From: JBEGHD01 sp049334165
Lineage (GTDB): Bacteria > Bacteroidota > Bacteroidia > Flavobacteriales_D > Sanyastnellaceae
Assembly (NCBI GenBank): GCA_049334165.1
Contig: JBEGHD010000004.1
Direction: 5' to 3' (one strand)
DNA length: 64,000 bases
Both the position numbers and the translations under genes were made by a program. Each line of letters opens with the position of its first letter. The stretch's first letter is position 1. Positions 57,019-64,000 of the stretch are shown here, piece by piece. The notes below the pieces were generated by a model. That model saw nothing but the letters and a program-made list of their open reading frames with translations, made no database searches and was not told the origin of the DNA.

Positions 57019-59310
57019 ATGAAACTGTGCATTGCCGAGAAACCAAGTGTAGCCAGAGAGATTGCCACTATTTTGGGTGCAAACACCAAGAAGAATGGCT
57101 ATTTTGAAGGCAACGGTTATTGCGTTTCGTACACCTACGGCCACCTGTGCACACTCAAAGAACCCAGTGAATACGATGAACGCTGGAAGTACTGGAACCT
57201 CAATTCACTTCCAATTCTCCCCCACAAATTTGGGATCAAGGTGATTCCAAAGGAGAATTATCAAAAGCAGTTCAACGTCCTCAAGGAATTAATTGAACAG
57301 GCCGATGAAGTCATCAACTGCGGTGATGCCGGCCAGGAAGGAGAGCTGATTCAGCGTTGGGTGCTGGCCAAAGCAAAATGCAAAGTGCCTCTGAAGCGAC
57401 TGTGGATTTCATCGCTCACCGAGGAGTCGATTCGTGCCGGATTTGAAAATCTAAAAGACGGATCGGAGTTCGACAAGCTTTACTCAGCCGGAGTTTCCCG
57501 AGCTGCCGGAGACTGGCTGCTGGGGATCAACGCTACGCGACTCTATACGCTCAAATTTGGACAAAACCGACAGCTACTGTCTGTTGGCCGAGTGCAAACT
57601 CCTACACTGGCCATGATCGTAGAGCGCCACAAGGAAATCACCAACTTCGAACCTCAAACCTACTGGGAAGTGAAAACCACTTACCGCGATGTGGTTTTCA
57701 ACTCTACCAAAGGAAAATATTTCGATAAAGACGAAGCTGCCTCTGCTGCAGAGTCGATCAAGGAGCACGACTTTACGATCACCAGTTTCAAAACCAAAAA
57801 GGGGAAAGAGTACCCTCCTTCCCTATTCGACCTGACTTCGCTGCAGGTGGAATGCAACAAGAAGTATGGCTTTTCGGCAGACGAAACGCTGAAGCTCATT
57901 CAGTCGCTCTACGAAGGAAAGTACGTGACCTATCCCCGTGTCGACACCACTTACCTGAGCGAAGATCTCTATCCGAAAATTCCCGACACATTGCGTGGAA
58001 TCACGGCTTACAGTCAGTATACCGAGCCGTTGCTGAAAAAGAAAATCCCTAAGACCAAGCGCGTTTTCAACGATGAAAAGGTGACTGATCACCACGCGAT
58101 TATTCCAACGGGTGTACAACCTGGAAACATCAGCTTGCGCGAGAAACAGGTTTTCGACATTATCGCTCGTAGATTTATCGCGGTTTTTTATCCGGTGTGC
58201 ACGGTTTCCAATACCACCGTTTTGGGAAAAGTGGAAAAAGTAGATTTCAAGGCTACCGGAAAGCAAATCCTCGAGCCGGGCTGGAGAGAGCTCTATCCGA
58301 AAAAGAAAAAAGCCGACAAGGACGGCAAAAGCAAAAAAGACGGTCCGCAGGAAATGCCAAAATTTGAGGAAGGTGAAAGCGGTCCGCACTCGCCAGATCT
58401 TCAGGAGAAGCAAACGACTCCGCCAAAGTATTTCACCGAAGCCACGCTTTTGCGAGCTATGGAAACTGCCGGCAAGCAAGTTGAAAAAGAAGAACTCCGT
58501 GAGCTGATGAAAGAAAACGGCATCGGTCGACCTTCAACCCGGGCCAACATCATCGAGACGCTTTTTAAGAGGAACTACATCACTAAAGTGAAAAAACGGA
58601 TTGAAGCCACACCAACAGGTATCGAGCTGATCGACACGATTGGCAACGATTTGCTCAAATCAGCCGAACTCACCGGTGTGTGGGAGCGCAAACTGCGACT
58701 GATTGAAAAAGGCGAGTTCGATCCGCAAACCTTTAGAGAGGAAATGCAGCAAATGGTTGCCGAGCTCACTCAGGAAGTGCGGTCGGCTAAAGCGAAGCCC
58801 ATCACTGCGGTAAGCGCCACCAAAGAACCGAACACCAAAAAGCGAAAAGCCGACAACTCTGGACAACCGGTTTGCCCGAAATGTAAAAAGGGCGAAATCC
58901 TGAAAGGTAAAAAAGCTTACGGCTGTTCGAACTTCAACAACGGTTGCGACTTCCTGATTCCATTTAGTATCCGCGGAAAAAAGCTCCCTAAAAAGCAAGT
59001 CGACCGATTGATAGAAAAAGGAAGTACCATCAAACTGAGCGGTTTTGGGAAAAAGGGTGAAAACCTCAAAGGGAAATTGGTGTTTGATGATTCATTCAAC
59101 ATCGTGTTTGAAGAGGAAAACGAAAACCCGATCGCCTGTCCCGACTGTGGAGGAACGGATTTCTTGAAAGGATCGACAGCTTACGGCTGTGCTAACTACA
59201 AGTCGGGGTGCAGTTTTAAAATCCCATTCGAGCTAGCTCCAAACGGACTCGAGAAAGTGGAGATGACAGAATCGTTCGTGAAAAAAGCCAAGGCATTTTA
59301 TGAAAAGTAA
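57019..59310 (+). CDS. topB: DNA topoisomerase III
   Basis: A 763-residue type IA topoisomerase. The TOPRIM domain opens with LCIAEKPSVAREIATIL and has the acidic CGDAGQEGELIQRW motif. The catalytic Tyr lies in GKYVTYPRVDTTYLSED (the YPRVDT context). The C-terminus carries two zinc-binding-like units (CPKCKKGEILKGKKAYGC...CDFLIPF and CPDCGGTDFLKGSTAYGC...CSFKIPF). Topo III decatenates and resolves recombination intermediates, acting with RecQ. The length fits the family with extended tail. The Sua5 gene overlaps its end by 11 bases. Confidence 0.95.
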   Translation: MKLCIAEKPSVAREIATILGANTKKNGYFEGNGYCVSYTYGHLCTLKEPSEYDERWKYWNLNSLPILPHKFGIKVIPKENYQKQFNVLKELIEQADEVINCGDAGQEGELIQRWVLAKAKCKVPLKRLWISSLTEESIRAGFENLKDGSEFDKLYSAGVSRAAGDWLLGINATRLYTLKFGQNRQLLSVGRVQTPTLAMIVERHKEITNFEPQTYWEVKTTYRDVVFNSTKGKYFDKDEAASAAESIKEHDFTITSFKTKKGKEYPPSLFDLTSLQVECNKKYGFSADETLKLIQSLYEGKYVTYPRVDTTYLSEDLYPKIPDTLRGITAYSQYTEPLLKKKIPKTKRVFNDEKVTDHHAIIPTGVQPGNISLREKQVFDIIARRFIAVFYPVCTVSNTTVLGKVEKVDFKATGKQILEPGWRELYPKKKKADKDGKSKKDGPQEMPKFEEGESGPHSPDLQEKQTTPPKYFTEATLLRAMETAGKQVEKEELRELMKENGIGRPSTRANIIETLFKRNYITKVKKRIEATPTGIELIDTIGNDLLKSAELTGVWERKLRLIEKGEFDPQTFREEMQQMVAELTQEVRSAKAKPITAVSATKEPNTKKRKADNSGQPVCPKCKKGEILKGKKAYGCSNFNNGCDFLIPFSIRGKKLPKKQVDRLIEKGSTIKLSGFGKKGENLKGKLVFDDSFNIVFEEENENPIACPDCGGTDFLKGSTAYGCANYKSGCSFKIPFELAPNGLEKVEMTESFVKKAKAFYEK

Positions 59311-59878
59311 TGAGCTCAAAGAAGAAGTAAACCGTTCAGTTGAAGTGATGCGCAATGGCGGAGTGATCCTCTACCCGACTGACACGATTTGGGGAATTGG
59401 CTGCGATGCCACCAATCCCGAAGCAGTGAAAAAGGTGTTTGAAATCAAGCAGCGAGACGACAGCAAGAGCGTGATTGTCCTTCTGGAAAATGACGGCCAC
59501 CTGCAGCGCTACGTAAAAGACATTCCCGAAGTCGCCTGGGACATCATCGACCTGGCGGAAAAGCCAACGACTGTGGTTTTTTCGGGAGCCTACAACCTCG
59601 CCCCACAAGTGATTGCCGAAGACGGCTCCGTAGGAATTCGCATCACCAAAGACGACTTTTGCCGACAGCTCATCCGCAGGCTCAACAAGCCGTTGGTTTC
59701 CACATCAGCCAACATCAGCGGTGAGCCCTCACCTGCTTCATTTGCCGAAGTGAGCGAGAAAATTAAAGATAGTGTAGACTACGTAGTCGACCACCGTCAG
59801 GATGAACGCGGCAGCGCCACTCCTTCCTCAGTCATAAAAATTGGCGATGGCGGATTGGTGGAGATTTTGAGGAAGTGA
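59300..59878 (+). CDS. L-threonylcarbamoyladenylate synthase (Sua5/YrdC/YciO family)
   Basis: A 192-residue enzyme that makes threonylcarbamoyl-AMP from Thr, bicarbonate and ATP for the t6A modification of tRNA. The family core is visible: NGGVILYPTDTIWGIGCDATNPEA (in part), KKVFEIKQRDDSKSVIVLL, LVSTSANISGEPSPASF. No C-terminal Sua5 domain is present, so this is the short YrdC/YciO form. It overlaps the end of topB by 11 bases (start codon inside topB), which suggests coupled translation. Confidence 0.93.
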   Translation: MKSNELKEEVNRSVEVMRNGGVILYPTDTIWGIGCDATNPEAVKKVFEIKQRDDSKSVIVLLENDGHLQRYVKDIPEVAWDIIDLAEKPTTVVFSGAYNLAPQVIAEDGSVGIRITKDDFCRQLIRRLNKPLVSTSANISGEPSPASFAEVSEKIKDSVDYVVDHRQDERGSATPSSVIKIGDGGLVEILRK

Positions 59879-60010
59879 TCCAGCACCTTTAGAATCTCGT
59901 CTTCCACCAAACCACTTGAGATCACGAGCATTGACCTGATTTTCATTTCATTGAAAGATTCAATGTTTTATATTCGTGCAATAGACGACAATTTTCTAAA
60001 CTGAACACAC

Positions 60011-62107
60011 ATGACTATCAAAACTCTAACTACCGCTCTCACACTCCTTCTCACCTTCTTTTCAACTTCCGCACAGGATCTGGATTTTGTGCATAGTTAT
60101 GGGAGTTCTACTGAAGGTGCTAGTTATGATAGGGTCAGAATTTCTAAACATTACGATGAACTGAGCAAAGTTGTGGTAGCAGGAAGATATTACGAACAAA
60201 TAAATCTGGACATTGGGTCAAACACCGCCACTGTCAGTGCACCAGAAGATGATATTTCTCAAGGAATTGTTGCAATTTATAATCAAGAAGATTGGAGTTT
60301 GTCGAGTTATATAAGTTTCGAACCGGCAATTAGTGATGTAATTCTTCTTTCTGATACGACCATGCTTGTCATGGGAGTTTATGCAGGTCTAACTGACCTT
60401 GACCCTCGTCCTTCAGATAGTCTTATGTATGAAGGAGAAGTTGTAGGTGATGGATTTGTAGGATTATACTCGACAGATGGAGCTCCTCACTGGGTAGCCA
60501 CATTTAGCTCTAACTTTGGTATTGGTATGGCGGATATGGTTACTTTCGATTCTCAAGTCCTCATAGGCGGCTTTTTCTTTAATACAGATTTAATTATTAC
60601 CACATCTGGAGACACACAGGTTGTATTAAATGAGGATGGCACAGACTCCTTTCTTGTTGGAGTTGATCTTGAAACCGGCTCTTTGGAATGGAGCCATATC
60701 TTTGGATTAAACGATGGTCTCTGTCAAATCCGATCTTTAACTACTCTTAATGATCAATTTTCACCTACCATGGCCGTAAGTTCTGGAAACTTGAATGTGG
60801 CAATAATTGCTGCAGAAAATGAAATTAATTATAACGACAATATTGGCTCTTTCTTGGGTTTTTATTCTCAGAATAACCAAGAGCTTTCAAATTTTTCAAC
60901 CTTAAAATCTGTTGAAGATGGAGATCTTGCTATACCCCTTAAAACGGTTACTCATAAAGAGCATGGGTCCATTACCGCGCATAGTTGTAGAGGACAGAAC
61001 TTGGAGTTTTTCACAAGCTCTGAAGAAGAACTTCTTCTAATTTCAGAGGGTGGCAATGTGAATTATCATTCTTTTATTAGTCAAGATAGTGATGGTGTTA
61101 TAAAGTGGCTTAGCAAAATTACTCAGACTGATTTAGCAGTTGAATCCGAAGCATTGATCATCGATAAGTTTGGTTATTTATATGTTGTGGGTTATTACAG
61201 AGGCGTATTAAGTTATGAAGGTGAAGCAATGTTTGAAGAAAACGCCTCTTCCCTAAATAACGGCTTCATACTAAAACTCGATCCACTTGGAAACTTGGTT
61301 TGGGCACACAACATCCCTTCCCAACAAGGAGAACTGGAAGTGAACTCCGTTTCAGTTAATGAAGAGCAGGACATTCTCATATCCGGCTACTACACCGGAA
61401 ACCACGATTTTGATTTTTCTGCGAACACGCAACTGGTTGGAAACTTCGAAGAGGAAAACGGTTTTCTCGCTCGCTACACGCAAGAGCCCAATGAGGCTGA
61501 AGTTTTTCTGAATGTTCCAATCCTTCACACGGAAATTGAAGAAGCTGGGGCTACTTCGCTGGTGTATGTTTCCATCAACCGCGAAATTTCTGAAGATGTG
61601 GTTGTAGAAGCTACACCTGACGAGCAAATCGATTTAGGAAACGGAGCCGGACAACCGGTTGAGTTGACTTTCACACCCGATGGTGAAAAAATCATGAATT
61701 TGGATGTTACGGCATTTGATGATCAGGATGTGGAAGGAGATCACACAGGAGCAATTACTTTCACTTCTTCTGGAGAATCAAACTTCACCAGCCTGGAAGA
61801 CCAGACTATCACTTTCGACATTATCGACAACGACCCGGACGCAGTTGAAGAGCAAAATTCAGATGCTCAAATTTCAGTCTACCCAAACCCGGCTACCGAT
61901 GAAATCACCATCGATTACCCAGAAAACCTTTCAGGGAGAACCATCGACCTCATTCGAATTATTGATGCCAATGGACGGGTAGTTTTTGAAATTAAAGACC
62001 ATCCTAAAAATCAGAAACTATCTGTAGAAGATCTTCGCAGAAGTTCATACATTATGCAGGTAAACACTGGCAAAAATGAATTCACTACCAAACTACTCCT
62101 GCTCTAA
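60011..62107 (+). CDS. Secreted protein with Calx-beta-like and T9SS sorting domains (paralogue 1)
   Basis: A 698-residue surface protein. Signal peptide (TALTLLLTFFSTSAQ) is followed by a ~460-residue region of repeated beta-strand patterns with SFVVGVD-like and LDPLGNLVWAH blocks, compatible with a beta-propeller. Then comes a Calx-beta-like domain (VEATPDEQIDLGNGAG ... LDVTAFDDQDVEGDHTGAITF) and a T9SS type A sorting domain at the end (YPNPATDEITIDYPENL). The arrangement indicates export by the T9SS. It is followed 25 bases later by a close paralogue. Function is unknown. Confidence 0.85.
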   Translation: MTIKTLTTALTLLLTFFSTSAQDLDFVHSYGSSTEGASYDRVRISKHYDELSKVVVAGRYYEQINLDIGSNTATVSAPEDDISQGIVAIYNQEDWSLSSYISFEPAISDVILLSDTTMLVMGVYAGLTDLDPRPSDSLMYEGEVVGDGFVGLYSTDGAPHWVATFSSNFGIGMADMVTFDSQVLIGGFFFNTDLIITTSGDTQVVLNEDGTDSFLVGVDLETGSLEWSHIFGLNDGLCQIRSLTTLNDQFSPTMAVSSGNLNVAIIAAENEINYNDNIGSFLGFYSQNNQELSNFSTLKSVEDGDLAIPLKTVTHKEHGSITAHSCRGQNLEFFTSSEEELLLISEGGNVNYHSFISQDSDGVIKWLSKITQTDLAVESEALIIDKFGYLYVVGYYRGVLSYEGEAMFEENASSLNNGFILKLDPLGNLVWAHNIPSQQGELEVNSVSVNEEQDILISGYYTGNHDFDFSANTQLVGNFEEENGFLARYTQEPNEAEVFLNVPILHTEIEEAGATSLVYVSINREISEDVVVEATPDEQIDLGNGAGQPVELTFTPDGEKIMNLDVTAFDDQDVEGDHTGAITFTSSGESNFTSLEDQTITFDIIDNDPDAVEEQNSDAQISVYPNPATDEITIDYPENLSGRTIDLIRIIDANGRVVFEIKDHPKNQKLSVEDLRRSSYIMQVNTGKNEFTTKLLLL

Positions 62108-62132
62108 ACTGAAAAACTTAAAACACAAAGCC

Positions 62133-64000
62133 ATGAAACAGCTCCTTTTGCTCTTCTTCATTTTAACACCATTTGCACTCTTTGCCCAAACTTTCGAATG
62201 GGGCCAGAGCTACGGCCTTGGTTCGGGGAATACGAGTTTTAATGATCGCATTTCGAATGTAGAATATTCTAATGTTCTAAATAGAGCTTTGATTGCAGGA
62301 CATTTTTATGAGAGTACAGATATAGCTATAGGAGCAGAGAGTATAATCTTAACTCAGGAGACTGAGAGTGCTCAAGGTTTTGTTGTGGTTTATGAATCTG
62401 ACGGAAATGTTTGGTTTCACATGAAGATTGGTAGCTTTATCAATAAGGTCAAATTTTTAAACGATTCAATTTTCATGGTAGCCGGAAGGTTTAAAGGCTC
62501 ATTCGATTTTGACAGGACGGGTGAGGCTGAATTAATTCTGACTTCTGAATCAATTATTGGAGATGGATTTTTGGGATTGTATAATATAGATGGCTCACCC
62601 GTATGGATCAAGCAATTTGTACCAGGGTTTATAGGAGGTCCTACTGATTTTGAATTCTCTGGAGATAATGTTATTGTTTCCCTCGCAGCCCAGGACGGAT
62701 TAACTTTTGATCCACTTGGTGAGAACATTTCATATTCGACCAGCAATACTAGTGGTGGCATAATTATGGCCCTCAACTTTGAGACAGGAAATCTTGAATG
62801 GGATCAGGTTTTTAATACAGCTGCAACTCAAGGAGTTTCCAAAGCCCATTTTTTTCCTTTCAATGATAAGTTCCTCTTAGCAATTAGATCCGATCAAACC
62901 TCTAATTTGGATATTGGAATTGACGAGAGTACCTTGATTAACATTGAACATGAAACTGGTCTGGTTGTTCCTTTCTATTCTTCTGAAAATCTAAATCTTA
63001 TAAATTATTTTGTTATTGAAGGTAATGAATCAACTAGCTTCAGCAGTTACACACTAAATGATTATGGTGAACTCTTAATTACTCTGACAACCGATGATGA
63101 ATCTTTAATTTATACAGATCTAGATTCTAATGAGTTTGATATAGATTTATCTGAAGGAGAAGACAACAAAACGGTTGTATTAAAATTTAATAGAGATCTA
63201 AAACTGTCTTTAGTTTACTATAATCAACATGTATCCGGGTATAGCCTTTATGATGCACAAATCAAAGCATCAAACGATATATATTTATATGGCCGTTTTG
63301 ACGAAAGCATGTCCACTGATCAGAACACCTATACAACATCTACAAATGACAACATTTATGTTCAGCGGATTAAGGCTAATAGTGAAAGCGATTGGGCTTC
63401 ATTCATATCCAATGAATCAGGAGAGATCACCGGAACTGAATTCTATGTTAGTGAGAATCAAGAACTCTTTTTAGGAGGAAACTACCAAAGCAATCCGAAC
63501 TTCATTTTTGCAAATGAAGATGGTAATCAAACTCTTGGAAGCAATGCTGCAGAAGAAGGATTCTTTTGCAAATACAACCTGGGAGAATTAGCAGAACAGG
63601 AAGCTCAAGTTTATCTTCAAACTCCTTATTTTGATTCGATTCCTGAGGGTGAAACTCTCAATTCTCATCTGTTCATTTCAAAATTACCGGCTGAATCTGT
63701 TGAAGTCACCTTAACTCCGGATGATCAACTAGATTTAGGAAATGGCCAGGGAGTGCCTGTAGTTTTTACGTTCGATGATTCTGAACCGCTGAGTGACCAA
63801 ATGTTTGATGTTTCAATCACTGCATTTGATGATGAAGCAGTCGAAGGTGAATTTCACACAGGAATGATTCAAATAGATGTGAGTTCGGCCGATCCTGAAT
63901 TTGACGCAATTGAATCTTTCTCGGAAGAGCTTATTCTAATTGATGATGACGTTGATTCAGTTGACGAGCGAAACAAAGATTCTCAAATCTCTGTTTACCC
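62133..64000 (+). CDS. Secreted protein with Calx-beta-like domain (paralogue 2), incomplete at window end
   Basis: A reading frame open from the ATG at 62133 to the window end without a stop, at least 622 residues. Signal peptide (LLLLFFILTPFALFAQ), long propeller-like part with GDGFLGLYNIDGSPVWIKQF and the same domain order as the previous gene. The Calx-beta segment (LTPDDQLDLGNGQGVPV ... SITAFDDEAVEGEFHTG) is clearly paralogous to that of the 60011 gene, and the last codons (DSQISVYP) begin the T9SS sorting domain. The end is outside the window. No start or stop problem is seen in the visible part. Confidence 0.85.
   Translation, partial: MKQLLLLFFILTPFALFAQTFEWGQSYGLGSGNTSFNDRISNVEYSNVLNRALIAGHFYESTDIAIGAESIILTQETESAQGFVVVYESDGNVWFHMKIGSFINKVKFLNDSIFMVAGRFKGSFDFDRTGEAELILTSESIIGDGFLGLYNIDGSPVWIKQFVPGFIGGPTDFEFSGDNVIVSLAAQDGLTFDPLGENISYSTSNTSGGIIMALNFETGNLEWDQVFNTAATQGVSKAHFFPFNDKFLLAIRSDQTSNLDIGIDESTLINIEHETGLVVPFYSSENLNLINYFVIEGNESTSFSSYTLNDYGELLITLTTDDESLIYTDLDSNEFDIDLSEGEDNKTVVLKFNRDLKLSLVYYNQHVSGYSLYDAQIKASNDIYLYGRFDESMSTDQNTYTTSTNDNIYVQRIKANSESDWASFISNESGEITGTEFYVSENQELFLGGNYQSNPNFIFANEDGNQTLGSNAAEEGFFCKYNLGELAEQEAQVYLQTPYFDSIPEGETLNSHLFISKLPAESVEVTLTPDDQLDLGNGQGVPVVFTFDDSEPLSDQMFDVSITAFDDEAVEGEFHTGMIQIDVSSADPEFDAIESFSEELILIDDDVDSVDERNKDSQISVY

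Noticed and set aside
1..64000. tRNA, rRNA, tmRNA and CRISPR arrays
   Set aside because: No tRNA T-loop pattern, rRNA landmark or regular spacer-repeat pattern was noticed on reading; a covariance-model scan would be needed to exclude a tRNA fully.

Overview
The window comes from a bacterium of the phylum Bacteroidota, most likely a gliding or T9SS-secreting member of the Flavobacteriales/Cryomorphaceae type. The evidence is: repeated -7 elements of the form TAnnTTTG, six proteins with C-terminal type IX secretion (T9SS) sorting domains or the start of one, a gliding-motility ABC permease (gldF), a TonB receptor, SprB-like repeats, and a two-component chaperone/folding inventory typical of the phylum. 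Both strands are used and most genes are short operons. No tRNA, rRNA operon, CRISPR array or recognisable transposase was seen.

Layout. 1-6.3 kb: end of a PhyH-type dioxygenase, FKBP isomerase, mazG, a PagL-like lipid A deacylase, a GIN-domain lipoprotein, a tiny Cys-rich NqrM-like membrane protein convergent with apbE, and two small hypotheticals. 6.5-12.3 kb: htpG behind a possible sigma-54 promoter, a lemA-TPM-TPM cluster, a TerB/DnaJ protein, YbaB and 5-formyl-THF cyclo-ligase. 12.35-14.03 kb: three orphan genes. 14.1-18.3 kb: DEAD-box RNA helicase and a penicillin-acylase-family hydrolase. 18.3-25.7 kb: three tandem paralogous giant FG-GAP/UnbV proteins with T9SS tails. 25.7-32.5 kb: an ATE-like aminoacyl-tRNA-protein transferase, a DUF481 outer-membrane protein, a TonB-dependent receptor with a small partner, and pruA. 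32.6-37.2 kb (mostly minus): GT2 glycosyltransferase, the RNase P RNA gene (rnpB), a large SprB-repeat T9SS protein, and a thioesterase. 37.3-44.7 kb: outer-membrane protein, LOG-family hydrolase, MscS channel, prfC, M14 carboxypeptidase and YqgE. 44.7-47.9 kb: repeat-rich intergenic DNA around a helical-repeat protein and dacB (PBP4).

47.96-51.40 kb is the most notable locus: a tightly packed, visibly AT-richer operon of DUF2188 protein, CD-NTase, HORMA protein, TRIP13-like AAA+ ATPase and a two-TM protein with a degenerate NUDIX-like domain. This is a type III CBASS anti-phage system whose putative effector is not the usual NucC nuclease but a membrane protein. It ends 8 bp from the stop codon of gldF, whose usual partner gldG is absent from the neighbourhood, so the island may have landed between gldF and gldG. 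A miniature unit (promoter-like element, 20-codon ORF, strong hairpin) lies just upstream.

51.4-64 kb: gldF, a DUF5984-like protein, ABM monooxygenase, SAM hydroxide adenosyltransferase family protein, PhoH, a lipoprotein, purC, topB, a Sua5/YrdC protein and two tandem paralogous Calx-beta/T9SS proteins, the second running off the end of the window.
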